Shown one piece after another: positions 39,701 to 46,990 of a DNA stretch of 64,000 bases. The position numbers and the translations under genes are program-made. Positions within the stretch are counted from its first letter, which is position 1, and each line of letters begins with the position of its first letter. The notes beneath the pieces are model-generated. The model saw only the letters and a list, made by a program, of their open reading frames with translations. It was not told the origin of the DNA and did not search any database. The DNA is from Nectonema munidae (lineage: Eukaryota; Nematomorpha; Nectonematoida; Nectonematidae), in contig JAUIRK010000343.1 of NCBI GenBank assembly GCA_030549495.1, positions 210,096 through 274,095 on the forward strand. The letters run 5' to 3'.

Positions 39701-42700
39701 TTAACAGAATTTGATCTTGATGTAATTCTCACAGATTCAAAAGAGACTCAAAGTAGTTTATATAATGTCTCAACATTTGGGAAGATCAACTTGTTAGTCA
39801 AGATAAAGGAGATGTTGTGATTACAATAAATTTAAATCGGGGTTATATTTAATGAATGTAAGATTATCTTACAAAGTCAAGGAGATGCTTTTTTTTGTTT
39901 TGTAATTATTTAGACATATCATTATAACAGTTGGATCATAAGAGCAACTCAAAAAATTTCATGGTAAAAAAGGTGGGAGAAATATTATAAGAGATCTGTG
40001 TCTAAGACTTATCTTTCAATGATGAACAGATGTAATATCCTCTCACCCACAGAATCACAAAGGAACTTATTTATTTTACGGGATCCAACAAGATATATGA
40101 GATTGTTTTTTCGTGGATATTGTTTGTTTCTATTGTAGAAAAAAAGAGAGAAAAAAAGAAATGAAATATATGTAAAAAAAAGTAATTTGTAAAGTTGTGG
40201 AATTTAATTTGTCTTTTTATGTAACTAATCAAAATTAAATATTTTAAGTTTTTTGCTCAATTAATTTTTATTATTGTTTTTATTCATGAATAAAGTTCAT
40301 AATGTGAAAAGAAATTTAGTTATTTCTAGATGGGTTAAAGATCTAAGAAGAAAAAAATATAATTATTCACTATCAGTTTATTTTTGAAAAATTTGTTGTT
40401 TTTGAAAATTTATATAATTTTAAATAGGTTTTATATAAGATAGTCGATAAATTTAGTTTGAAAATTAATTGAAATGTTGAAGGTTAATAGCTGTGAAAAT
40501 TTTGAAAGTGCAAGCATGTTAAATATCTATTGATAAATCGCATACCGAAAACTAGATGTCCTCAAGTGAGCAGAATTTTCATTTTTTTCCTTTGGGGAAT
40601 TTTTCTGTAACTTTTGTCATCCTAAGAAAGTTTATTATGATACCATGATAAGTTCAATCATATTTTTCATAAGCATTTTCAAGGACTATAGATTCAGGGT
40701 GCATCTCTGTGGGTAACTACTTTTGCTGTAACATATTTCTATACCCTTAACTGGTGGGAAATTTGAATTGTTATTACTTTAGAGACAAATAAACCCTGCT
40801 TAACGATCAAAGACTTTCATGTAAGGAGCATAGTATACATGAAGTATCTGAAGTAACAAGACTTATTTTCTCGTAAAATTTTAGTTAAATTTTCATTGTT
40901 TGGTGCAGCAAAAATATTCAAAGGTAATATATGCCGAAAATAAAAATGTATGGAAACCATTAGTCTATATCTTATTTTCCAAATTTTTTTAATTCTTTGC
41001 TTGGATTTCTATAGAAGAGAGCAGGGTGTAAATTAGTTTAGCGTTATTTGATACTCTGAAACATTCATTGAATTCAACTAGATTGCATCCCGTTTTGGCC
41101 CGCACACATACAGACACACTCAATGCATTTATTTATCTCTAAATATTACTTGATCTCCGATATGGAACGAGAAACTCAAACCGAAAAAGTGAATGAAATG
41201 AACACATTGATTCTGAATATAAATATTGTGAGCTGTGTTATAACACGTACACACACACCTTTCACTTGTGATGCCATTTGAAAACAAACACAATAATGAG
41301 TCGAATAATAAAATCAACAAATCCTCATCACTTGTAGATATATATAACGAGACACCTTATTTTGATATCACTCTAGCACAAACAAACCTTTCATTTTGTT
41401 CAATTTCGAACATTTCCAACTGTATGATTTTTTTATGTTCGCATTCATTCGTACACTAGAAATGTTTATAGAAAACTGCTATTAACGTTTACTATTCGCA
41501 CAAAAATGTATGCATGAAGAGAATTTTAACCATGAAACATGCATGTATGTTCAATTTGTATACTTCAATGACCACTTAACCTTAAAGTTATCCAAATTAG
41601 AGCCTCAATAAAAAAAATCGTACTTTTTTGCAGTTTTGTCAGTTATTTTTGCTTAGAAACAGGTTGAACTTCCATATAAATCAATAATTGTCGTGAAGTT
41701 TCCATTTTTTTTTATTTTGAGTTCAAATTTTCTTTTTTTTTTGCAAATATGAAAAATAAAAATACCACTTGTAACCTTTTTTGAAGTATGATTGCGGGAA
41801 TTACCCAGAAAAACGCTGTTTTAGATTAAGATCTACAAGGAAAAGAAACTATAACTTAAAAGTTATGTGGTCATTAATGGGAGACTCGTTCCTTAGATCA
41901 ATAAAAAAAATTATTTTGACTAAAATTTAAGATATTTAATATTTTTTAGAAAGTTTTTAAAATTTTTGTTGACCTAAAAAATTATTTTTTTGACCTTTAT
42001 GGATCTAAAATAACCAAAAAACAAGAAAATATAGTTCAAACTAGTTTAAAATTGGGTTACACTGACTTTTTGTTCTTTTAAGAAAAATCCACCTTTATTT
42101 GCCCAAGTTATGATATTGTTAAGCCTAAAAAGAAGTTGAGATTTTTTTATTTGAAATTTTCTACAATTTTTTTTATAGAGATACACCTTATTTTTCATTA
42201 AAAATTATAGACTGAAGTAATAGTTGTCAGCAGGGGCCTCATTTTAGGGGGGGGTTTACCGATTGTCAAAATATTCAGTTATGCCGATTAATCTGTGCCT
42301 TCCAAATTTACTGAATGCATTTATTTCTTAGATATTGACTTCATACGCACCTTCTCTACTTCGCTCGGACATCGTGTCTACGCTGAGGGACTGCAGCTTC
42401 TTTCTTCAAGCGTCAGCCCTTGCCCAGGACCTGATCTCTCAGCACCTCCTCTGCCTAGATCCCTGTGATAGAAGTTCTATCGAACAGTGCATATCCTCAC
42501 ACTACTTTTCCAAGGTAATACGCACCTACTTCGCTTGTTCAGCATTCACAACAACCCATTTTTAAGACTAAACTTGGTTCTTTTATTTTCATTTCTTTTT
42601 CCTTCTTCGCAGGGTCCTCCTTCGAAAGTGAGCGATTTGTTACCAAAATCAGCATTCGATGTCTGCTTCAGCTCAACAAATTTGGAAGAAAATTTTAATA

Positions 42701-42723
42701 AGTTTTACACTATTCGTGAGTAG
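15689..42723 (+). CDS. Trio/Kalirin-type Rho GEF with kinase-like domain (21 exons)
   Basis: Proposed coding exons: 15689-15740, 24796-24931, 24991-25114, 25175-25237, 25301-25507, 25850-26277, 26332-26401, 26552-26641, 26725-26946, 28867-29061, 29115-29336, 30169-30338, 30444-30555, 33945-34278, 34339-34470, 34522-34810, 35989-36192, 36250-36388, 36457-36819, 42332-42514, 42613-42723. Every junction is GT..AG and phases agree throughout, giving 1281 residues and TAG. Order: linker 1-260, DH about 262-455, PH about 470-600, linker to 697, Ig-like 698-808, FN3 about 815-935, kinase-like about 936-1245, tail. This matches the C-terminal half of vertebrate Trio/Kalirin (second DH-PH onward), which activates Rho-type GTPases. 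No SH3 domain is visible. Exon 1 is least certain: it has an in-frame upstream stop and matching phase, but a 9-kb intron follows. The gene could be a short form or the 3' part of a longer one. Confidence 0.85.
15741..16500. other. Start of intron 1, no features seen
   Basis: AT-rich sequence between the proposed first exon and the SINE. No conserved frame or repeat was recognised. Confidence 0.4.
16510..16655 (+). mobile_element. tRNA-derived SINE, better preserved copy
   Basis: The head has a perfect A box TGGCCTAGTGG (16526-16536) and a perfect B box GGTTCGATTCC (16569-16579) at tRNA spacing, with a pairable T arm. The acceptor arms do not pair, so it is not a functional tRNA. The body carries an inverted repeat GCAGATGG/CCATCTGC and ends ACCGACAAATTAAAAAA. 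A decayed copy in the same orientation lies at 29930-30080, supporting a dispersed SINE family. Confidence 0.8.
17014..18048 (-). pseudogene. MULE transposase with FLYWCH zinc finger, broken
   Basis: From the ATG at 18048: [36 protein letters not shown] and a terminal His segment form a FLYWCH zinc finger. After a frame change, [13 protein letters not shown] continues the linker. Next come [20 protein letters not shown] with the first catalytic Asp, [17 protein letters not shown] with the second, [10 protein letters not shown] where family members have GCxFHxxQ, and a C-terminal part ending WIHKRVS at 17014. At least three frame changes are needed and the zinc-binding SWIM end is missing. FLYWCH plus MULE is a known animal Mutator-like arrangement. 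No terminal repeats could be fixed. It lies antisense in intron 1 of the Trio-like gene. Confidence 0.85.
18051..18931. other. Intron 1 spacer
   Basis: No gene or bounded element is visible. It could include the 5' flank of the MULE at 17014-18048, whose ends I could not find. Confidence 0.35.
18936..20774 (+). mobile_element. piggyBac element, strongly decayed, cytosine-poor
   Basis: TTAA at 18932-18935 and 20775-20778 flanks ends CCCTTATTACCCCTT and the complement of CCCTTTTACCCCTT. A subterminal repeat GGGTCCATTTTG occurs at about 18951 and 19109. On the plus strand near 19455-19565, [20 protein letters not shown] fits the W-SPxPP-R-xNII region of piggyBac, and FFTS near 20066 could be the second catalytic region. 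No long frame survives. From about 19560 to 20740 the plus strand is almost free of C (see findings). Length is 1839 bp. Confidence 0.75.
20856..21031. mobile_element. piggyBac MITE, 176 bp, TTAA-flanked
   Basis: Flanked by TTAA at 20852-20855 and 21032-21035. The left end CCCATTTTACGCTAATGTTT resembles the left end of the 5997-6126 MITE (CCCATTTACGGCCAATGTTC). The right end reads, in complement, CACATTCTAGCGCG. It inserted 73 bp from the older piggyBac end. Confidence 0.65.
21036..22440. other. Intron 1 spacer with a small dyad
   Basis: No gene. GGGTCATATTGACCC (21971-21985) and the inverted pair AAACACGTTAGAA / TTCTAACGTGTTT (about 22158-22215) stand out as likely pieces of an unrecognised transposon. 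Confidence 0.35.
22446..22552. mobile_element. Decayed copy of the TGAGGACCAGAAT piggyBac MITE
   Basis: It shares TGAGGACCAGAAT near its left and CATTTCTTGGTGCACCGGTG near its right with the intact-ended MITE at 58617-58738 (TTATTTCTTGGTACACCGGTG there). The right TTAA may be at 22547-22550; the left target site is lost. Confidence 0.55.
22643..23488 (+). mobile_element. Tigger/pogo element remnant, internally deleted
   Basis: The left end TACAGTGAAATCTCAAAGTC and the complement of the right end (GGGGAATCTCAGATTACTTA) are the degenerate CAGTGxAATCTCx inverted repeats of pogo-type elements with TA targets. Between them the plus strand encodes an acidic pogo C-terminus: [20 protein letters not shown] (about 22945-23003), then [19 protein letters not shown], and near 23225-23280 [13 protein letters not shown] in another frame. 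The catalytic core is missing or unrecognisable. The size is about 0.85 kb against 2.5 kb for full elements. Confidence 0.65.
23489..24795. other. End of intron 1
   Basis: No bounded element or exon found. A (CAT)n microsatellite lies at about 24104-24118. The polypyrimidine acceptor TATTTTTACTTGTTTTAG ends at 24795. Confidence 0.4.
24796..25507 (+). CDS. Trio-like gene exons 2-5: linker before the DH domain
   Basis: Four short exons are separated by introns of 59, 60 and 63 bp. The sequence is Ser/Thr/Glu-rich and low in hydrophobics, except for [11 protein letters not shown] at the start of exon 3, which resembles the conserved basic W-x-T-N/S-P-x-K/R-K linker found between modules of Trio/Kalirin proteins. 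The exon 2 donor (TTTAG|GTTTGC) and exon 5 donor (CCACA|GTAATG) are weaker than average, so these two ends are the least sure. Confidence 0.65.
25850..26946 (+). CDS. Trio-like gene exons 6-9: DH (RhoGEF) domain
   Basis: The DH domain aligns almost without gaps to the second DH of vertebrate Trio/Kalirin. CR1 is [19 protein letters not shown], then [33 protein letters not shown], and CR3 [19 protein letters not shown]. In vertebrates this DH prefers RhoA, whereas the first DH acts on Rac/RhoG. The target here is not tested. A small insertion (about [16 protein letters not shown]) precedes the IIWGN helix. A cryptic donor (CCAG|GTATCC) could remove it only by breaking the domain, so I kept the longer exon. 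Confidence 0.92.
26947..28866. other. Intron 9 of the Trio-like gene
   Basis: A 1.9-kb intron separates DH from PH exons. At 27138-27265 an imperfect inverted repeat with ATTCATTGCAAATGACGACAA and the complement TTGCTCATAAATGACGTCAA bounds a small MITE related in its ends to that at 53817-53994. Nothing else is recognised. Confidence 0.45.
27138..27265. mobile_element. Possible MITE with AAATGACG ends
   Basis: Left end GGGGTCATTCATTGCAAATG and right end TGACGTCATTTATGAGCAAT form an imperfect inverted repeat around a CT-rich core. No coding capacity. The boundaries are approximate. Confidence 0.45.
28867..29336 (+). CDS. Trio-like gene exons 10-11: PH domain
   Basis: The sequence continues from the DH as [52 protein letters not shown] and ends with the C-terminal helix [19 protein letters not shown], followed by [13 protein letters not shown]. 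This matches the PH domain paired with the second DH of Trio/Kalirin, including the linker after the helix. The exons are separated by a 53-bp intron. Exon 10 starts directly after a TTTTTAG acceptor following a 1.9-kb intron. Confidence 0.92.
29930..30080 (+). mobile_element. Decayed second copy of the tRNA-derived SINE
   Basis: It aligns along its length to 16510-16655: GGCTTGATGAAATTGTTCTGG vs GGTCTTGATCGAGATGGTCTGG, TTTTAGATCGTGATATCCTTA vs TTCCCGATCGTGACTATCCTTA, and the tail ATATGATACGGATAAAAAATAG. Both pol III boxes are mutated. It lies in intron 11 of the Trio-like gene, about 90 bp before exon 12. Confidence 0.65.
30169..30555 (+). CDS. Trio-like gene exons 12-13: unstructured linker
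   Basis: About 94 residues, rich in Ser, Asn, Pro and Lys ([29 protein letters not shown]). In vertebrate Trio/Kalirin an SH3 domain lies between this PH and the Ig domain. Here no ALYDY-like start, WW motif or PxxF end can be found, so the SH3 is either lost or encoded in an unseen exon in the 3.4-kb intron that follows. Confidence 0.75.
30556..33944. other. Intron 13 of the Trio-like gene
   Basis: A 3.4-kb intron where vertebrate homologues would encode the SH3 domain. No SH3-like exon is visible. A short frame starts at ATG 31001 (52 codons, [14 protein letters not shown]...) but has no support. No bounded mobile element was recognised. Confidence 0.4.
33945..34810 (+). CDS. Trio-like gene exons 14-16: Ig-like and FN3 domains
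   Basis: Exon 14 (residues 698-808) has an Ig-like end ([20 protein letters not shown], fitting the strand E-F region with SGSYxxxC) but no obvious core Trp, so it is a diverged Ig fold. Exons 15-16 form an FN3 domain: [20 protein letters not shown], then EWHLFSPYI, and [20 protein letters not shown] followed by SEPSELF. The intron between 14 and 15 is 34279-34338 (60 bp); a nearer AG at 34306-34307 would break the frame. The domain order Ig-FN3-kinase is that of Trio/Kalirin. Confidence 0.85.
34811..35988. other. Intron 16, possible MITE pieces
   Basis: A 1.2-kb intron just before the kinase-like exons. The palindrome GGGACAAATATGTCCC (35112-35127) and ATATATGTCCCGCCGGCG followed by TTAAAGGGTTA (35437-35466) look like ends of a piggyBac-type MITE, but no matching left end at a TTAA was found. 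Confidence 0.35.
35989..42514 (+). CDS. Trio-like gene exons 17-20: kinase-like domain, probably inactive
   Basis: The fold is recognisable: CKYYAKII with the ATP-site Lys (K970), EYKVLRRVQ (helix C), [34 protein letters not shown] in place of HRDxKPEN (Asp1061 and Asn kept, Lys to His), FFAPELI for [17 protein letters not shown] for DxWSxG, then [14 protein letters not shown] with [13 protein letters not shown]. Against activity: the glycine loop (GRGRFS in vertebrates) reads YKETRFS, and the DFG aspartate position (vertebrate LIDLEDA) reads LSSFTYS. It is likely a pseudokinase. A 5.5-kb intron (36820-42331) with a piggyBac relic splits the C-lobe. Confidence 0.85.
36969..37146 (+). repeat. 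61-bp tandem repeat, about 2.9 copies
   Basis: TACGGACGCGA starts units at 36969, 37030 and 37091, followed each time by AGAGCTGxAAATTAATAATTTT and CTTAGACTTCCACCACCA. The copies are nearly identical, so the expansion is recent. It lies just inside the 5.5-kb intron in the kinase-like domain. The kinase exon frame stays open through the donor and ends within the second unit (stop 37054-37056). Confidence 0.85.
37650..40334 (+). mobile_element. Old piggyBac relic inside the kinase-domain intron
   Basis: The right end GATGGG abuts TTAA at 40335-40338. The left end is uncertain (near 37650). The plus strand holds decayed transposase pieces: an acidic [14 protein letters not shown] stretch (about 38467-38515), [19 protein letters not shown] (39217-39272) matching the RxSxGRDMFxLIHxF of the intact element at 60 kb, TVDE with the first catalytic Asp (39369-39380), and [20 protein letters not shown] (about 39443-39502) matching its INDAEYxFYMMPELYIPG. 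Many frame changes and stops. It is the same broad lineage as the 60-64 kb element but far older. Confidence 0.7.
37880..38420. repeat. Diverged 270-280 bp tandem duplication within the relic
   Basis: The segment about 37885-38130 recurs at about 38165-38400; shared marks are CATGAGATGT, TATAAAAAAATTAAAGTGTG and TTTTTAAATATGTT. Both copies are nearly free of C on the plus strand. Confidence 0.65.
42613..42723 (+). CDS. Trio-like gene last coding exon
   Basis: The exon follows a CTTCTTCGCAG acceptor and a 98-bp intron. It encodes 36 residues ([17 protein letters not shown]...FNKFYTIRE) and ends at TAG 42721-42723. It lies beyond the kinase-like fold and resembles no domain. Confidence 0.75.
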   Translation, partial: GPPSKVSDLLPKSAFDVCFSSTNLEENFNKFYTIRE

Positions 42724-44290
42724 ACGATCTTTGCTTTCCTCTGCCTGTGTCTAACGAGTAAAATACTCTCTCTTCTCTCTACTTCAAGACTAATTTGGAA
42801 GCCGGTACGGGCACTAGTGTGCAGGTTACCAATTCAAGAGTCCTTGCCTCTCTGCTCTTTTATGATAAACTTCACATACATTTTATTTGGATACCATATA
42901 CTTTACATGTTTTATTGTGATAGTTGATGAAGTATAAATTTGTTTTATATTTAAATTTCAAATAAATTATTTTGTTTTATCTCTTCAAAATCATATCGCT
43001 CTTTTCTTACGCAGCAATCGCATTTTGACAGGCCAATTGTTATGTTTTAACCAGAGAAAGAGTAAAATAAAAGAAGGTATAATTTATTGAAAGCCAGAGA
43101 AGTGTGTGTATTCTACTAGTATTTATACACTGGAAAGATACTATGCAGATTTTCCAGTAACAACCCTAATCAAATGAATGAATTTTAATTAAATATTATA
43201 ATTTGTTTGCACTTTGGTAGATGTAAGGGAAAATTGTGCAAATGCCTGATTTGCATAAGCTACTTTTATAACACCAATGTTCTGCGGTATTTTCACCAAG
43301 AAGGATTTGGGCCGAACTATGACCAAAGAAGTCCATGGGTCCGTCCCGACCAGATTATGATACCACTTGAGGGAATAAACAAAAGTGGGTCACCTTTTGA
43401 GACAGAAATATCTGGAAATCATATCTGATAGATATGAAGAGCAAGAACTTATCATCTCTGATAGAACATTGTTTTTTAAAATCTAATTTTTTGGAGATGA
43501 GCCATCTGTTGGAAGACCACTGTATTTATTCGTGTCTATATTTTAATTGTATAGAATCAAAGTGTCAGACATTATACGCTAAGTTTGATGTCAAAAGTAA
43601 ATTTAAATATCTAAAACGCATGTATTTATACTTTAAAAGTTGTTAGAGATTGCCTGATATTCTGTGGCAACGTTTTCTCTGCAAGTTCAATTGGCAAAAC
43701 TTGCTTATAATTAGGACAGTTTTATAATTGTAATAGAAAAATACTCCTTTTTTTGTATTCACTCGAGAGCAATTTAGGATAGGAATAATAGTGTATACTG
43801 ATTATTTGAGAAGGCACAAACATCAAAATCTTTTCAAAAGCTTGAAGTCAGTGGTGTATTGATCTATTTTGGTTGCATACTCCACATAACGCTTCAAAAC
43901 CAGTGCATAAGTATAAAATATCAGAATCTAAAGTATTTATGTGTTTTGGTAATAAAAAAAGAAATTATGAAGATAAAATTTCTCCTATAGGATATTTGCA
44001 TGGTTATTTTATACACTAGTGGATTTTGCAGCGGTAGGTGAGTTATTCAAATTTCTAGGGAGATGACCAATCGAAATTACTAGCCTTTCAGACTTGGCCG
44101 ATGTGGTATTAAAATATACCACTGCAATGATTCAATAGAGCTGCGTTGATATTGATATTTTTATCCGAAATTTAGAAACAATAAATTGGAAAAAGAAGCA
44201 TTCTTTTAACACATTATAAATTGTTTAAGTGCCCCCCCCCCCCTATTTTTCTCAGATATTAATAAGTTTTTATAAATATTTTTAATGTTA
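42724..44290. other. 3' flank of the Trio-like gene and intergenic DNA
   Basis: Contains the presumed 3' UTR to about 43000. Two unremarkable frames at 43207-43428 and 43434-43646 (+) resemble nothing I know. A C run lies at 44231-44242. Confidence 0.4.
42961..42966 (+). terminator. Candidate polyadenylation signal AATAAA of the Trio-like gene
   Basis: First AATAAA after the stop codon, 238 bp downstream, in a T-rich context. Use of this site is inferred from position. Confidence 0.45.
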
Positions 44291-44294
44291 CATA

Positions 44295-44895
44295 TATATT
44301 TCAACTATGCTGAATTCAGTGGTGATGTCCATTTTTTATCAAACCTGTCAAAAAATTGATTTATATTTGACAGCTCATCTCAAAAAGGAACTTTTTATTT
44401 AACTAATTAAATAAAGTTTTTTACGCATGTATACCCATTTTCAAATATGCTGAATTCAGTGGTGATATTCTTTTTTTATGAAAATCAATCAAACCTGTCA
44501 AAAAATTGATCTAAATGTGACAGCTCATCTCAAAAAGGAACTTTTTATCTAAATAAGTATATAAAGTTTTTTACACATGTATACCCATTTTCAAATATGC
44601 TGAATTCAGTGGTGATATTCATTTTTTATGAAAATCATTCAAACCTGTCAAAAAAGTGATTTACATATGACAGCTCATCTCAAAAAAGAAACTTTTTATC
44701 TAAATAATTATATAATGTTTTTTACACACATATACCCATTTTTAAGTAGGCTGTGTTTACTGGTTATATTCCTTTTTTTTTATAAAAAATTAGTCAAACC
44801 TGACAAAATAATTTAAATATGACAGCCCATGTCAAAATTAAAATTTTGATGAATTTAATGGTGATGTTCATTTTTTATAAAATCAATAAAACCTG
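44295..44895. repeat. Tandem array A, period about 140-152 bp, 4-5 units
   Basis: Units begin near 44301, 44441, 44593, 44742 and (partial) 44845, marked by ATGCTGAATTCAGTGGTGAT, then AAACCTGTCAAAAAA, ACAGCTCATCTCAAAAA and TATACCCATTTT. The first three units are close in sequence; the last two are decayed. No coding content. Confidence 0.85.
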
Positions 44896-45934
44896 TCAAA
44901 AAATCGATTAAAACTGTAAATCAATGTCAAATATATAAACAAAAATAACTTCTACTTGCAGTATTTCTCTGGTAATTATTTTCTTAATTTATTTAATAAA
45001 CCAACTTTAGGTGTTTAATTCACTCAAAATATTTCATTCTACAGTAACTTATGTAATTCGATAGGACCTCCATCTTTTTGTCTACAAATTCGTTAACGGC
45101 TCGTAGTCTCTACGTCATATTATAATTTACAGTATGTAATTTTGGTATTGATTCTATGATGATCCTTTCTTGGTAGCTCATTAGAAATTTATATTCTTCA
45201 ATGTGTGTTCGAAAATTTTTTTATAAGGATAAAATAATTTTTTTCCTCTCAAAGCATTCTGATTAAAGAATCTTCTTGGTGATCTTAGACTTTTTTTTAT
45301 CAGTATCGTGTATTTTATTATCAGGCCTGAATATTTGTCAACCAATCTCAGCTCAAAGATTTTTTTCTGATGAATCATTCGTGATGTGGATTCTTCAATT
45401 ACAAAAAGTTTCAACGTTCTTCATCTAAAAAATTATCTCTTTGACACAAAAGGAAAAAGATGGATAAATTCAATTTAAATTAAAAATATTTTGATAGTGA
45501 CTATTCTCACATATTGGCACCTGTGCCATTTTTGATAAATCTGACCTATTCTAAATTTTCAGATTTCCTACCCATCTTAGCTAAATGTTAACTGTAATCC
45601 TAGATGATAAGCTATAGATTTAAATATTTTTCATTTGTAAAAGAGGAACTTCTTTTTCACAGTCAAAATCTTTTTTGAAGCATCTAATATTATATAATTA
45701 AACCACTTCCTAGTTCATTAGAACATTGTAGATCTTCCATTTAGTCAATACATATTTTTTTTAATTATTTGTTTTGATCACATGTTCACTTTTCAATTAG
45801 TATTCAACTTGGTTCCTTCTCTCATATAAATTTTCAAAAGATTTTATAATACGTTTTATTTTTTTTAATAAATATTTCATACTCAAGATGATTGTAGAAA
45901 GTTTTTTACTTTCTACTCCCACCAATTTATTTAA

Positions 45935-46520
45935 TAAAAACCGCAAATTTGATTAACACTTATAGGTATTTCCAGATCCTAAACGTAAAAAAATAGTCCA
46001 GAAATGAAACCAGCATGGCCGATTTAGTATAACACATATATTTTATGTAAAATGTAAAGAAATGTTTTTGGAGACAATTTTCAGAATTAAACCGCAAATT
46101 TGATTAATTCTTATAAGTATTTTCAAATCCTAAATGTAAAAAATGAGTCCAGAAATGAAACCATCATGGCCGATTTAGTATAACACATATATTTGATTGT
46201 AAAATTTGAATGAATGTTTTTGGAGATAATTTTTAGAAGTAAACCGCAAATTTGATTAACACTTATAGGTATTTCCAGATCCTAAACGTAAAAAATTAGA
46301 CCAGAAATGAAACCAGCATGGCCGATTTAGTATAACATATATTTTATGTAAAATGTGAAGGAATGTTTTTGTAGACAATTTTCAGAAGTAAACCGCAAAT
46401 TTGATTAATACTTATAGGTATTTTCAAATCGTAAATGTAAAAAATGAGTCCAGAAATGAAAACAGCATGACCGATTTAGTATAAAAACATATATTTAATG
46501 TAAAATTTGAAGGTATATTT
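45935..46520. repeat. Tandem array B, period about 146-153 bp, 4 units
   Basis: Units start with ACCGCAAATTTGATTAA at about 45940, 46090, 46242 and 46388, each followed by TCCAGAAATGAAA, ATGGCCGATTTAGTATAA and a TGTAAAATxTGAA tail. The sequence is unrelated to array A 1 kb upstream although the period is the same. Confidence 0.88.
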
Positions 46521-46904
46521 TATTAGATATATTTTTGATCAATCAAAATTTTGATTGACATTTTCTAAAAAGTAGCCATGATTATTTAAAAAATTAAATA
46601 TATAAAGTGTTATGCGTTCCAAACTGTATATAATTATAAATTTTCAGGGTATTATATAATATAGATCCTAAGTTATAAGGTTAAGTACAGATAATGTCAA
46701 AATTTTGCTGAAAAATTTTAATTTTTGATTTTGATTGACAGTTTTGAACATGAAGGGGTCATTCAACTACCATGAAAATAGTTTCAAAAGATGCAGCTAG
46801 CGATTTTAGGAAAAGTCACAAAATTTGAAGGGATATGATTCAGCCAATTTTCTACAATTAATTTTTTAGTAAACGCCCCCCCCCCCCAGCACTAATAGGG
46901 TTAA

Positions 46905-46990
46905 AGGTGTTGTAGTTTTACATCGATCTTGATAAGGCGGGTAAGCCCGCGAGGGTGTGCGTATACACACATGGTGCGGATATCCGCGGG
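46905..46990. other. Cluster of three GC-rich hairpins beside a TTAA and a C run
   Basis: GCGGGTAAGCCCGC (46937-46950), GTGTGCGTATACACAC (46955-46970, arms GTGTG/CACAC) and GCGGATATCCGC (46976-46987) are consecutive palindromes in otherwise AT-rich DNA. Upstream, a C run (46877-46887) is followed by CACTAATAGGG and TTAA (46901-46904), which looks like a piggyBac-type right end. Function unknown. Confidence 0.6.

Noticed and set aside
43207-43646. Two consecutive small frames downstream of the Trio-like gene
   Set aside because: No domain resemblance, no splice partners and AT-rich composition like non-coding surroundings.
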